A stretch of 64,000 nt of DNA. Source: Coxiellaceae bacterium. Lineage in GTDB: Bacteria > Pseudomonadota > Gammaproteobacteria > Coxiellales > Coxiellaceae. Below are positions 25,006 to 34,682 of this stretch, in pieces (position 1 is the stretch's first letter; every line of letters starts with the position of its first letter). Location: positions 228,924-292,923 of the forward strand of contig JARGOB010000001.1 of assembly GCA_029212925.1 (NCBI GenBank), written 5' to 3'. Below the pieces are notes generated by a model. That model had not been told where the DNA came from, searched no databases, and worked only from the letters and a program-made list of their open reading frames with translations. The position numbers and the translations under genes are program-made.

Positions 25006-27303
25006 ATGAGAAAGCGTTCGGCAGAAGACCCCTTTATTATTTTCAAAAGTGCAAAACATGCTGAGCTGGTACGCCACAACGCAGCAGTAAAGTCCCATTC
25101 AAATACGGCAATGTTTTTTAGTTTATTGAGTATATTCAATGCAGTATCCTTTTTGGATGTCACTAAGTTGTTTGATGATCTTTGGAAACAATATGCCGCT
25201 GACTATCAGCAGGCGTTGTTCGGTTACAGTCAGCAGCGATACGAGGAGAGGCTGTCGGTTTTTACTGATGCAGTATCATCTGCATTCAGCATGGATAAAA
25301 GTTTAGCGTTAGCTGAGAGATATGGATTAAGCGATAGTGTCACTGAGTGCATGGCGCAGCTGGCTCCGGGTGGTGTAGCTCATTGGGTGACTGATGCTGA
25401 GTCAGTAAAATGTTATAGCGACTATTTAAATGAACTGATTCCTGTATTTAAGCACGGCGAAGCTGATACTACGTATAAGGCGCTCGATCACGCTTACCGT
25501 AGGGTGCTTAAAATGTTGGGTCAAACGCTGGTAGACCGTGAGGCTATTGATAACGCTGGATCACTGGCTTACTTGGCATCTGGTAATGAAGATCCTGACT
25601 ATTTACGTAATCTTCAGCGAAATATATTTGCATTGCTGCCCAAGTTTTTTAGCCTACAAGAAACTTTAGAGGGCAAGTTGGTCGCCACGGCTAATGATTC
25701 ATTTGAGTATTTTCTTAAGAGTGCCGCTACTGCATTTGCAGAAAACAAAACTTTACTGGTTTGTAATATGGCGCTGTTATTACTGGCAGGTGTTGTAGCT
25801 TATGGCTGCACCAGGACTTATGTTTCTAGCGCTGACCCTGTAAAGCTTACAGGTGAAAAGAAGGATGATCAGGCGGCTATTGAGCAGTACAGCGATGAGA
25901 CAAAAAAGAAGTATAAGCCAGCTTCAACGTTTGTGACTTGGGCATTAGGATCAGCGGCCTTGTCGTTGTGTTCAATGTTTGTTTACCTTGCTTTACGTCA
26001 TCCGAAGGAAGATTTTGTTAATGCGGGTGGAATGGCGTTGCTGTCAACGGCTAGTTTTATACTGACGCCACTGATATATAATCCAGTTGTCAATTTGTTC
26101 GTGTCTGATGAAAAAAGGCATGCTGAAAAGAAATCAAAGCAAATAATAGAGGGACTGGCTGATAAAGGGTTGTATTTAACTATTGATATAGAGCAGGTGA
26201 CAACTGACAAACAAAGCCAATATTTTTTAACGTTATCATATCGTGGCAAGCGATTAACGGATGATGAAGTTAAGGGCATGATGCGCTATGTCAGTTTAAG
26301 AGATGCTCAGTATGGTCAACATATGCAGCATGTAAATGGGAAAATCATTATACATGCCTCTGTAAATGTTAAATCCGTGAAGCAGTGTTTTAATGCCTAT
26401 TGGCAGCTTTCAAATGTGTCATTTGATATATTTAATATGCTGCAAAGAATCAATAAAAGAATTTATCATAATAGGGGTTTTGAGATTAGTGCACTTCCGG
26501 CTACCGCTGCGCAGGGAGATTCATTCGGTATTTGTTATAATCGATTGTTGAGGTTTAGATCAGAAACTGATGTTGATATTAACAAGTTGCAATTAGTGTT
26601 TCCTGAGTCTGAGATTACCGTTAATCCAGAAAATCCATTAGAGGTTTCTGTTGTTGGGCTTTCACAGGTGAATCAACATGAGCTGCGCAATTGGGTGCAA
26701 GAAGTTGTAGCTCAACGTCCAGAGAGAGAGCCTAATTTTGTGGAAGAACATCGTCCGTCTATGGCTGCCTCAGTTGTGCGACGAACCATGACGGGCGCCG
26801 CGGCTCGAAGAGTAGCGGGTGCGGGTGATTTTGATGATGCACCTGTGGTAGCACAGCAACCTGAAAGGGCGGCAGGATATCCTGATGAGTTTGAGTTTAA
26901 CTATAACGGTGCAACACAGACAGCCCATTTGGTTGAGGGGCGCCGAAGCGTTGTTCCTGCTTATGTGGCTGTATTACTACAAGAGGGCCCAACATACCGT
27001 ACTGATGTTGTTGAGGCAATACAACAGTGGGTTTCCCCGGCGCGTTGGGGCTCAACGGTTCGCTCAATTCAAGGTACCAATTTAGCAGCTGATTGCACCA
27101 ACCCGCAAGCTCGAACAAAGCAGTTAAAAGGGAAAGCAAGTTTTGAGGTTCGAGCTGTTAAAAAGGGCCTGAGTGACTATCGAGGAATCTGTCGACGTGA
27201 GGGCATGTTCCCAGTAACCGGCAGGGGGGATCTTAACCCTGTAGAAGTGCATTTTTGTGTCGATGTGCGTCGCCATGCCAGTAAGGGGCGTGGGTTTAAG
27301 TGA
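25006..27303 (+). CDS. Large membrane protein of unknown function (possible effector)
   Basis: A 765-aa protein of no recognised family. A weakly hydrophobic segment lies at residues about 32-50. Three clear transmembrane helices lie in the middle: about 250-272 (VCNMALLLLAGVVAYG), 310-335 (ALGSAALSLCSMFVYLAL) and 345-370 (LLSTASFILTPLIYNPVVNL). The N-terminal 240 residues are helical and soluble; the C-terminal 390 are soluble, with a low-complexity Arg/Ala/Pro linker near 570-620. No signal peptide. GAGAGAG precedes the ATG. It stands alone between tRNA-Phe and yggX, and its stop is 2 bp from the convergent yggX. This membrane-hairpin-plus-large-soluble-domains layout is common among secreted effectors of Legionellales; that role is inference only. 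Confidence 0.7.
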   Translation: MRKRSAEDPFIIFKSAKHAELVRHNAAVKSHSNTAMFFSLLSIFNAVSFLDVTKLFDDLWKQYAADYQQALFGYSQQRYEERLSVFTDAVSSAFSMDKSLALAERYGLSDSVTECMAQLAPGGVAHWVTDAESVKCYSDYLNELIPVFKHGEADTTYKALDHAYRRVLKMLGQTLVDREAIDNAGSLAYLASGNEDPDYLRNLQRNIFALLPKFFSLQETLEGKLVATANDSFEYFLKSAATAFAENKTLLVCNMALLLLAGVVAYGCTRTYVSSADPVKLTGEKKDDQAAIEQYSDETKKKYKPASTFVTWALGSAALSLCSMFVYLALRHPKEDFVNAGGMALLSTASFILTPLIYNPVVNLFVSDEKRHAEKKSKQIIEGLADKGLYLTIDIEQVTTDKQSQYFLTLSYRGKRLTDDEVKGMMRYVSLRDAQYGQHMQHVNGKIIIHASVNVKSVKQCFNAYWQLSNVSFDIFNMLQRINKRIYHNRGFEISALPATAAQGDSFGICYNRLLRFRSETDVDINKLQLVFPESEITVNPENPLEVSVVGLSQVNQHELRNWVQEVVAQRPEREPNFVEEHRPSMAASVVRRTMTGAAARRVAGAGDFDDAPVVAQQPERAAGYPDEFEFNYNGATQTAHLVEGRRSVVPAYVAVLLQEGPTYRTDVVEAIQQWVSPARWGSTVRSIQGTNLAADCTNPQARTKQLKGKASFEVRAVKKGLSDYRGICRREGMFPVTGRGDLNPVEVHFCVDVRRHASKGRGFK

Positions 27304-27305
27304 GG

Positions 27306-27581
27306 CTACTGCTCTTCAGGTGGTGTATAACCTTCTGGTTTATTGTCGCCACCTTCAAATAAAAACTTGGTCATTTCTGTTTCTAAAAATTCACGTGACT
27401 TTTTATCGGTCAAGTTAAGGCGGTATTCGTTGATTAACATGGTTTGATGGTTTATCCAAGCTTGCCAGCCTTCCTTTGAAATATTTTCAAATACGCGCTC
27501 ACCCAATGGGCCAGGGTAGGGAGGGTAGTCTAAACGTTCTGCTTCTTTACCCAAGCGTTGACAAAATACCGTGTTGCTCAT
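27306..27581 (-). CDS. yggX: Probable Fe(2+)-trafficking protein YggX
   Basis: A 91-aa protein that protects Fe-S clusters and labile iron. The N-terminus [20 protein letters not shown] carries the conserved Cys7, followed by [20 protein letters not shown], both hallmark segments. ATG 27581 has AGGAG at 7 nt; the longer open frame is not used. It overlaps the end of mutY by 35 nt, the same mutY-yggX pairing as in E. coli, which connects oxidative DNA repair to iron-sulfur protection. Confidence 0.95.
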   Translation of the reverse strand: MSNTVFCQRLGKEAERLDYPPYPGPLGERVFENISKEGWQAWINHQTMLINEYRLNLTDKKSREFLETEMTKFLFEGGDNKPEGYTPPEEQ

Positions 27582-28614
27582 GTTGATACTCCTGCAATAA
27601 TCGTTGAATCGGTGCGGCAATGCCGCCCGGTAATGCTTGATCGAAGTTATACCAAACTATCGGTTGAAGTGCTACGTTTGTTGTGTTGACGCGTGCAAGT
27701 ACAGGAAATAAATCGAGTTGGTAGTGGCTGAATTGATGACTGCGAGGCGTTAAATGCTTGATCGACTGTAAGTCTATATTCCATTCATCTTGCGCAACTG
27801 TGCGAAGATCCCGCTTGAGGTCACATTCGGGTAAGCTCCATAAGCCGCCCCAAATGCCTGACTCAGGGCGGCGGTAGAGTAATATTTCATTTTTTTTGTT
27901 GGTGGCTATAACAAAGTGGCGTTGTTCAATACGCCGGCTACTGGCCTTTGCTTTGGGTGTTGGGTATTGCTTAATAGTATCGGTTTGATAAGCAAGACAG
28001 TCCTTACTTAATGGGCACTCACTGCAGTTGGGTTTGCTGCGCGTGCAAATACTGGAACCTAAATCCATCATGCCTTGGTTAAAGCTTTGTGTGTTAATGG
28101 TGGGCGTTAACTTTCCAGCCAACTGCCAATAACGTTTTAATACATCGGCTTTGCCATACCAGCCTTCGATAGCATGTGTGCGAGCTAATACGCGCTTCAC
28201 ATTGCCATCTAAGATAACCGTTGGTTGGTTGAATGCAAAGCTAGCAATAGCACCAGCGGTTGAGCGCCCGATGCCAGGTAGGGTCATCAGTGTGTCTACA
28301 TCTTTAGGAAAGCGACCTTTGAATTCTGATTGCACCATTTGCGCGGCTTTGTGTAAGTTACGTGCACGCGAATAATAACCAAGACCTGACCACAGTTGCA
28401 GTACGTGATCTTGAGGGGCGGCGGCTAATTGTTTCAGCGATGGCAATTCACGCATAAAACGTTGGTAGTAGGGAATAACCGTGGTGACTTGCGTCTGTTG
28501 CAACATGATCTCGGAGATCCAAACACGATACGCGCTGGGGTTGTGCTGCCACGGTAAATCATGCCGCCCGTAACGTTGTTGCCAACGAACTAGGCGGCGA
28601 GCAAAAGCATTCAT
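27547..28614 (-). CDS. mutY: A/G-specific adenine DNA glycosylase
   Basis: A 355-aa base-excision repair enzyme that removes adenine opposite 8-oxoguanine. Catalytic E35 lies in EIMLQQTQV and catalytic D136 in ILDGNVKR. The helix-hairpin-helix is [12 protein letters not shown] (112-123). The [4Fe-4S] ligands are in [17 protein letters not shown]. The C-terminal Nudix-like 8-oxoG recognition domain includes [19 protein letters not shown]. Its start follows the stop of the asmA-like gene with no gap, so asmA-mutY-yggX is probably one operon. Confidence 0.96.
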   Translation of the reverse strand: MNAFARRLVRWQQRYGRHDLPWQHNPSAYRVWISEIMLQQTQVTTVIPYYQRFMRELPSLKQLAAAPQDHVLQLWSGLGYYSRARNLHKAAQMVQSEFKGRFPKDVDTLMTLPGIGRSTAGAIASFAFNQPTVILDGNVKRVLARTHAIEGWYGKADVLKRYWQLAGKLTPTINTQSFNQGMMDLGSSICTRSKPNCSECPLSKDCLAYQTDTIKQYPTPKAKASSRRIEQRHFVIATNKKNEILLYRRPESGIWGGLWSLPECDLKRDLRTVAQDEWNIDLQSIKHLTPRSHQFSHYQLDLFPVLARVNTTNVALQPIVWYNFDQALPGGIAAPIQRLLQEYQHEQHGILSTLG

Positions 28615-30720
28615 TTAATTAAACAGTCCTTTAAAGAATTGCTGGATCTGCTTACCGGTTTTCTTGGTTTGATCTTGGATGACCTTTTTAATCACTTGCC
28701 CGACTATTGATGCAATATTCGGTGTGATTTTAGGGTTATCTAAAGAGCCATTAATCACCAGCGGGAATGTCCACGGTTGTTGCGAGACAGTGGCCGCTTT
28801 AGGACCGACTTGCATGCGGTAATTAATAGTTTGATTGACCATATTGATTTGACCGCGACCGGTAGCCATAGCACCGGCAGTGACAAGTGCCAAATCATTG
28901 TTGGTTAGCACGCCGTGATTAATATGATAACTACCGCTTAAGCGTGAAAAATCAGTTTCATTGCCGGTGGTCAGTTTTGGCTTACCGACTTTGCCTTGTT
29001 TTAAAAAGGCGGAGGCTTGAGCAACCAATTTATCTAGATTAAATCCAAATAATTTGCCGTTATTCACCAACAGCTGGCCACTGCCGTCGAGGTTTCGCAT
29101 AATAGCATTTTGTGTTTTACCGGAAGTGGTTAGCTGCGTGCTGAAATTAGCTTTACCGTCCATTACATTTTTATGCGCGAGACTGTCTAAAGCTTTGCCT
29201 AGGTTAACGTGGGTGATGGATGCGGTTAGGCTATAGTCGGGAACTGTTTTATTGTTTAGCATCGTGGCTTGTGCATTAACATCACCACCATATAAATTCG
29301 CAGAAATAGGAGCGAGTGTAATATGACCTGCGTTATTGGTGGTGTGTATTCTCAAATTATTAAACGTAATTTGATTCACTATTAATGTGCCAATATTAAT
29401 TTTCCCTTGCCAATTGTATTTATATTGCGAATCGGTTGAGGTGGTTTTTGCATTGCCGCTTGTCGGTGCAGCTGCTGCTTTTGCTTGGCGCACAATGGGC
29501 ATTGGTTTGGGTGTTGTTTTGGCGTTACTCTTCGGTAATATTTCATCAAGGTTAAGCTTATTAGCGTTTAGTGAAAACTGTATGTTTGCTTTTGGATCAG
29601 TGGTATAAATCGCTTTAGCATTTACCGTGGCATCGTCCAGTTTTACGGTGAACGGATCAAGAGTAACTTTATTGCCGTCGGTGTTTATTTTGATATCGGC
29701 AGAAGCCTTTTTGATTTGGAATTGTTGTGAGCCTTGTGTTTGTAAGTTGAGCGCTTTGGCGAATTCATTGGGTGAGAAGTTAGGTATTTCAATCGTACCA
29801 TTCACCCTTTTTAAACCATCATCACGGTCAGCTGTTAAGTCTGCTTTTACCGTTAGATTGGCAATTTGTGATACATAGCCTTCGAGTTCAAATTTTTGTT
29901 GATTCACCACAAATTTTTCGAAGCTGGTATTAAAGTGCACGGGTTTTTTTAGTGTGGCATACAGATTATAAATTGTGCCTGAGATATCTACATCTGACAT
30001 TTTGATGTCATTATTTTTGTTATCAATCGCTATGTTAGCTGAGGCTTTCATGTCCAGCTTTACTTGTGGCGCAGCTTGAGCGAGGGAAAATTGTGTTTTT
30101 ATAAAGAAACTATGACCATTTAAGTTAAAGTTGTTGCTGTCTAGGTCAAAGTGAGTCAAATCAAAACGCTGACCTGATTGACGATTAATCACATGCACAT
30201 TGGCGTTATTGATTTCGATATTAGCAATGCTGATATCGGCTTTTTTGCCTTTTTTATTGGTTGCTTGTTGATTGTCATTGTTTGTTGAAGGCTTGCTGCT
30301 TGTTGTATTAGGTTTGTTCGCTGATGTTGATTGCCAGTTGGTCGTGCCATTGGCTTGTGTGATTAAGTTAATCGTTGCATCGTTAAGTGCAATATTTTTA
30401 ATTTCTACATCCCCCCAAAACAGCGGGAACAGTTTCATCTTAATTGCTGCATCACCCACTTTGGCAAACGGGTTGGGGCTAAAGCCGGCTGGGTTTTCCA
30501 GTGTGACTTGGTTAACATCGACCCCTAACCAGGGGAAATATTGCAGTTTGATTTCACCTTGGATCAGTAGTGTGCGGCCAGTTTTTTGTTTAACCAGCTG
30601 CGTGATTTTGTCACGGTAATCATTTGGGTCTACCATGGTTTTGAGCAAAATAGCTGCAATGATAAGGATGGCTATTAAAATAAGTACGATATAGCCGATA
30701 ACTTTCGCTAGCGATTTCAT
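28615..30720 (-). CDS. AsmA family protein
   Basis: A 701-aa envelope protein with one N-terminal membrane helix (VIGYIVLILIAILIIAAILL), then the AsmA motif DPNDYRDKITQLVKQKTGR and LQYFPWLGVDVNQVTLENPAGF. The C-terminal AsmA/DUF-type repeat contains LDGSGQLLVNNGKLFGFNLD. AsmA-like proteins are long periplasmic beta structures linked to phospholipid transport and outer-membrane assembly. A low-complexity Thr/Asn/Lys stretch lies at about 135-160. First gene of the probable asmA-mutY-yggX operon. Confidence 0.9.
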   Translation of the reverse strand: MKSLAKVIGYIVLILIAILIIAAILLKTMVDPNDYRDKITQLVKQKTGRTLLIQGEIKLQYFPWLGVDVNQVTLENPAGFSPNPFAKVGDAAIKMKLFPLFWGDVEIKNIALNDATINLITQANGTTNWQSTSANKPNTTSSKPSTNNDNQQATNKKGKKADISIANIEINNANVHVINRQSGQRFDLTHFDLDSNNFNLNGHSFFIKTQFSLAQAAPQVKLDMKASANIAIDNKNNDIKMSDVDISGTIYNLYATLKKPVHFNTSFEKFVVNQQKFELEGYVSQIANLTVKADLTADRDDGLKRVNGTIEIPNFSPNEFAKALNLQTQGSQQFQIKKASADIKINTDGNKVTLDPFTVKLDDATVNAKAIYTTDPKANIQFSLNANKLNLDEILPKSNAKTTPKPMPIVRQAKAAAAPTSGNAKTTSTDSQYKYNWQGKINIGTLIVNQITFNNLRIHTTNNAGHITLAPISANLYGGDVNAQATMLNNKTVPDYSLTASITHVNLGKALDSLAHKNVMDGKANFSTQLTTSGKTQNAIMRNLDGSGQLLVNNGKLFGFNLDKLVAQASAFLKQGKVGKPKLTTGNETDFSRLSGSYHINHGVLTNNDLALVTAGAMATGRGQINMVNQTINYRMQVGPKAATVSQQPWTFPLVINGSLDNPKITPNIASIVGQVIKKVIQDQTKKTGKQIQQFFKGLFN

Positions 30721-30883
30721 GGTGCAACCCCTTGTTTAACAATAGAGGATCTATGCTACACGATTTTCGTATTCGGTAAAGTCCCACCTGCATTGATCAA
30801 AAAATACTCTGCCAACATTTTAATGCAGTTAATAATTGGTTAATCGGCAAAAGTTATAATATATTTATACCATAGTGTGATTT

Positions 30884-31512
30884 ATGATAATTAACAAAGT
30901 GATAGCAGTAATGAGTACTAAGACACTATTTCGCCACAGCCAGAATTTATCGCTCGTCGATATCGACGATATCTTACATGATATCGCTTGTAATCAAGAG
31001 GTTGAGGTATTAGTGTTAAATAATAATCGATTGGGTGATGAGGGTGTAAAAAAGCTAGTCGAAGGATTGATGGCTTACCCGCAAGTAAAACACCTGGCGT
31101 TAAGTAATAACGAACTGACCGATAAGTCATGTGAGTATATTTCGAACTTAACACAACTTACCCATTTGGATTTGTCGAATAATGATATCACTGATAATGG
31201 ATTAAGGTGGTTATGATGGCAGCAGCACTACAGAATTTAACAAGTTTTGATTGTTCAGATAATCCTAATATATCACTCGATGGGCTAAAAACATTTCGCA
31301 ATAATCACCCAGACACAGAGGTTGAGTCTGTTGGCTGTACAGCAACAGTTCAGAGTGATCTTGATGGGCATAATGCGCCTGATAAAGAAGTGTCACCTGT
31401 GCCTGTCGATAAGCACGGTCAAAGTAGGCACATAATTTTTAATCAGGCCAAAAGGTCCGGTGATGAAGGGGTAAGCAACAAACCTGCACCACAGCCCCCA
31501 CGGTTTTCTTAA
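30884..31512 (+). pseudogene. Leucine-rich-repeat protein gene split by a frameshift
   Basis: Two frames each hold part of one ribonuclease-inhibitor-type LRR protein. The first (30884-31216, 110 aa) has repeats VEVLVLNNNRLGDEGVKKL, VKHLALSNNELTD and LTHLDLSNNDITDNGLRWL, then TGA. The second (in frame from ATG 31213) continues the same solenoid with LQNLTSFDCSDNPNISLDGL and a polar Pro-rich tail to 31512. Stop and start overlap as ATGA. The repeat pattern runs across the junction, so one indel near 31205-31216 most simply explains it. Translational coupling of two polypeptides is the alternative. Cytosolic, no signal peptide; LRR proteins are frequent among host-interaction genes. Confidence 0.65.
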
Positions 31513-31572
31513 GCAAATACCTTACAAAATTTTTACTATTCATTTTATGGTAAAGGCGCTGATATTGTAATG

Positions 31573-31755
31573 TCAGGCATACATGCCGGGACTCGTGCAA
31601 TCATCATCACTACTGTCATCTAATAGCTGAATGATGGGTTCAACAGGTTGACTAAGCAGGCTCATCTTGGCGAGTAGGGTTAGCTCATCTTCAACGACTG
31701 TAACATCGGGATGCAGGCGGCTAGGTCGTTGCTGTTCTTGTTGCTGTATTGACAT
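31573..31755 (-). CDS. Small acidic hypothetical protein
   Basis: A 60-aa protein from ATG 31755; the open frame extends upstream over the trmB start but has no ribosome site there. It is acidic near the C-terminus (LLDDSSDDDC) and Gln-rich at the N-terminus. Not recognised. It is divergent from trmB, 41 bp apart. Weak initiation signals make it doubtful. Confidence 0.35.
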   Translation of the reverse strand: MSIQQQEQQRPSRLHPDVTVVEDELTLLAKMSLLSQPVEPIIQLLDDSSDDDCTSPGMYA

Positions 31756-31796
31756 GTAATAGACGAATCCACTGGAGACATGTAAAATCCTCGTCC

Positions 31797-32507
31797 ATGA
31801 AACAAGATTATCCAAAACGTACAATTCGTAGCTATGTATTGCGCCAAGGGCGTATGACAATTAGTCAGTCTCAGGCATTGAAAAACCTATGGCCGCAATA
31901 TGGCATTGAATTAACTGACCGAATATTAGATTTCGTTAGTTTATTTGGTAATGACAATCCCGTGACGATCGAGATCGGTTTTGGTATGGGTGATACATTG
32001 GTGGCTATGGCAGCTCAGTATCCTGAGCGAAATTTCTTAGGAATAGAAGTGCATGGCCCAGGGGTGGGGGCATTGTTGGCGGGTGTTGAAAAGCATGGGC
32101 TGACTAATCTACGTGTGATACAAGATGATGCGGTGAAGGTGTTACAACAAATGGTGTCTGACCACAGTGTGGCGTGTTTTCAGATATTCTTCCCTGATCC
32201 ATGGCACAAGAAGCGTCATCACAAACGTCGTTTAATTCAACCTGAATTTGTTGCGATGTTAGTGACTAAACTGACAAAGGGTGGCGTAATTCATTGCGCA
32301 ACCGATTGGCAGGATTATGCTGAGCAAATGATGCGGGTCTTATCAGGCAATCAAATACTGCATAATACATGCGGCGATGGTAAGTATGTTGAGAATCAGC
32401 AGCTGCGCCCATCGACTAAATTTGAAAAGCGCGGCGAGCGTTTAGGTCATGGTGTCTGGGACTTGTTGTTTGATGGCAAATATAGCGATGATAAAGCCAA
32501 TAAATGA
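31797..32507 (+). CDS. trmB: tRNA (guanine-N7-)-methyltransferase
   Basis: A 236-aa SAM-dependent enzyme that makes m7G46 in tRNA. The SAM motif EIGFGMGDTLVAMA and the family-specific FFPDPWHKKRHHKRRLIQPEF are both present. ATG 31797 gives the usual length and the typical RTIRSYVLRQGRMT N-terminus; ribosome-site support is weak. The last 66 nt overlap the convergent MFS gene. Confidence 0.94.
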   Translation: MKQDYPKRTIRSYVLRQGRMTISQSQALKNLWPQYGIELTDRILDFVSLFGNDNPVTIEIGFGMGDTLVAMAAQYPERNFLGIEVHGPGVGALLAGVEKHGLTNLRVIQDDAVKVLQQMVSDHSVACFQIFFPDPWHKKRHHKRRLIQPEFVAMLVTKLTKGGVIHCATDWQDYAEQMMRVLSGNQILHNTCGDGKYVENQQLRPSTKFEKRGERLGHGVWDLLFDGKYSDDKANK

Positions 32508-33653
32508 AAATATAGCGGTTAAGTAAAAAGGTAATGCTATATTGATAGCGCTTAGCCAACCACCTGAAGTTGCTCCAATTGCAAATGCAAGTGAGCCAAT
32601 TGATGAAGCATTCCCCATGACTAATCCTTGTTTATCTTTAGGCGATTGATCTGAAATAAGCGTTGTGATGCTTGTATAAATGAGGGCAAGTGTAATGGCT
32701 AGTGGTATTGCAGTTATCCAGCTTATTATGCTACTTGCAAAAATATTATCGGCAAATATCAGTATGGCTAAAATTAAAAATGCTATGACAATAATGCTTT
32801 TTATACGACAGCGCTTTGAAATGTAGGGGTTTATATATGACGTCGCAAGTAAAAATCCAGCGCTAATAACAGTGAGAAAAATACCAACTTGTACGGTGTT
32901 ATAGTGAAATTTATTGGTAAGATAAATAGGCACGATGAAGATATAGTACGACCACCCTTGTTGTAATATAAAAAATAATAAAAATAACAATGCCAGTGAT
33001 TTTTTACTGAATATATGGCTGAGTTTATTAAATGGTGACAATGAAGGCCGTTTAGTTGCTTTTACAGTAACGGTTTCTTTGAAAAATGTAGCAAATAGCC
33101 ATAAGTTGATGACGGCTAGTAGTATTACAGCTATAAAAGGCAGGTAAATACTGAATTGCCCTAGATAACCGCTTAGGACCGGTCCAATTAAAAAACCTAA
33201 AGTTAATGCCGTAAAAACGTAACCAATATATTTGGTTTTATCATTTCCTTCAGCGCAATCTGCAACCGCCGCCTGGGCCAAAGCTAAGGTTCCTGCTGTA
33301 AAACCATCGATTACTCTTCCCAGTATAAAAATAGATAGGTGGTGTGTGTAGATGGCAATAATTGCCAGCAAATAGCCAAAGATGGAGCCTAATAAGCAAG
33401 TCAGTAATAATTTTTTTCGACCATAATGGTCAGATAGGCTGCCGATAATTGGTGCGCCAAGAAATAGCATAAGAAAGAAAATGCCGCTCGCAATTCCGAA
33501 ATCAACTTGGCGCCCCTGTAGGCTTAAGTGTAAGATTAATCCGCTTTGTTGGTAGAACAATGGGCTGATTAATGGAGAGATCATTGAGCCGCCCAGCGTA
33601 TCGATAAAGATTAATAAGTAAAGTGGAATTAGTATTAGGTTGATTTTTTTCAT
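32442..33653 (-). CDS. MFS transporter (drug-efflux-like)
   Basis: A 403-aa, 12-TM major facilitator. The loop 2-3 motif GSLSDHYGRKKLLLTCLLGS is the MFS motif A; the TM5 region GFLIGPVLSGYLGQFSIYLP resembles motif C of drug:H+ antiporters (TetA/Bcr type). Substrate unknown. ATG 33653 begins MKKINLILIPLYLLIFIDTL; an upstream in-frame TTG is less likely. The C-terminus overlaps the 3' end of trmB. A+T content is visibly higher than in its neighbours, which may indicate acquisition. Confidence 0.85.
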   Translation of the reverse strand: MKKINLILIPLYLLIFIDTLGGSMISPLISPLFYQQSGLILHLSLQGRQVDFGIASGIFFLMLFLGAPIIGSLSDHYGRKKLLLTCLLGSIFGYLLAIIAIYTHHLSIFILGRVIDGFTAGTLALAQAAVADCAEGNDKTKYIGYVFTALTLGFLIGPVLSGYLGQFSIYLPFIAVILLAVINLWLFATFFKETVTVKATKRPSLSPFNKLSHIFSKKSLALLFLLFFILQQGWSYYIFIVPIYLTNKFHYNTVQVGIFLTVISAGFLLATSYINPYISKRCRIKSIIVIAFLILAILIFADNIFASSIISWITAIPLAITLALIYTSITTLISDQSPKDKQGLVMGNASSIGSLAFAIGATSGGWLSAINIALPFYLTAIFSFIGFIIAIFAIKQQVPDTMT

Positions 33654-33747
33654 TTTTTGAGGGTCATGTAGTGAGGCTATGCGTATTATTTTACGGGGAA
33701 TAGGTATAAATAACAATCACCGGGGGCGGGATCATAAGTTGTTTAGA

Positions 33748-33778
33748 CTGGATCCCGGCTCGGGGGCCGGGATGACAG
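33748..33778. repeat. REP-like palindrome
   Basis: CTGGATCCCGGC followed by GCCGGGATGACAG; the same palindrome as at 4602 and 6097 in the opposite orientation, without satellites. It abuts the ppsR stop codon, so it may form the 3' hairpin of that transcript. Confidence 0.8.
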
Positions 33779-34588
33779 CTAGAGTTGTTTTGCAGCCATA
33801 ATCCGCGTAGCGAGCTCCTCAATCGATAGGTGTGTTGAGTTTAAAAACGGTATGCGTTCGCGTTTAAACAGTTTTTCCACACGTTTGATTTCATGTTCGC
33901 ATTGTTTGCGGCTAGCGTAGCGACTATCGGGACGGCGTTCGTGACGAATCGCCATTAAGCGTTCCACGTCAATGGTTAAGCCAAACAGTTTATCACTGTA
34001 TTTTTGCAGGCTTTTGGGTAGCATAAAGCTGTCGAGGTCTTCTTCAGTGATGGGGTAGTTACCAACAAAGATGCTTTGGTTTAGCGCTAAATACAAACTG
34101 GTAGGGGTCTTTCCGCAGCGCGATACGCCGACCAATATTAAATCAGCATTGGCATATTGATGTGTGCAGGCGCCATCATCGGTATTCAAGCTAAAATTCA
34201 ACGCATCGATACGTTTTTTATATTTTTCATAGTTGGCCATGCTATGACTTCGGCCGGTGGTGTGCGACGACTTTTCGCCGAGTGTTTCTTCCAGCGGCCC
34301 AATAAAGCTTTGTAAGAAGTCTAATACCACACCGGGAGCCTGGTGAATAATCTTGGAGATATTCTTTTGAATAATGGTGGTAAAGATAATCGGATCTTTA
34401 TGGGTGTCGCGGTAGATTTCTTGGATTTGTTTGAGCACCTCATTGGCTTTCTCTTCGGTATCAACATAAGGGATATTAACTTGAACAAATTTAATATTGT
34501 CGAATTGGGTAAGTAAGCTCTGGCCTAAAGTTTGAGCAGTAATACCGGTGCCGTCTGATAAGCAAAACACATGGCGCTCTTGTGTCAT
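33779..34588 (-). CDS. ppsR: PEP synthase regulatory protein (kinase/pyrophosphorylase)
   Basis: A 269-aa DUF299-family bifunctional enzyme. It inactivates PEP synthase by ADP-dependent threonine phosphorylation and reactivates it by phosphate-dependent dephosphorylation. The P-loop is VGVSRCGKTPTSLYLA (about residues 151-166); the N-terminus FCLSDGTGITAQTLGQSLL and the C-terminal HLSIEELATRI are typical. Its target ppsA lies 2.7 kb away on the other strand, separated by four unknown genes; in E. coli the two genes are adjacent and divergent. Confidence 0.95.
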   Translation of the reverse strand: MTQERHVFCLSDGTGITAQTLGQSLLTQFDNIKFVQVNIPYVDTEEKANEVLKQIQEIYRDTHKDPIIFTTIIQKNISKIIHQAPGVVLDFLQSFIGPLEETLGEKSSHTTGRSHSMANYEKYKKRIDALNFSLNTDDGACTHQYANADLILVGVSRCGKTPTSLYLALNQSIFVGNYPITEEDLDSFMLPKSLQKYSDKLFGLTIDVERLMAIRHERRPDSRYASRKQCEHEIKRVEKLFKRERIPFLNSTHLSIEELATRIMAAKQL

Positions 34589-34682
34589 AAATTGTCCTTG
34601 TAAGCGTCGATCCTCGATCGCCTACGATAGAGATTTAAGCAATGAAAAGCAATAGCGTTATTTGGTTAAATTAGACTCAAAA

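Noticed and set aside
26900..27303. RelE/ParE-like toxin domain at the C-terminus of the 765-aa protein
   Set aside because: The compact basic end looked suggestive, but no diagnostic motif was found.
33654..33716. N-terminal extension of the MFS transporter from TTG 33716
   Set aside because: No ribosome site, and the added residues precede a typical TM1 start at ATG 33653.
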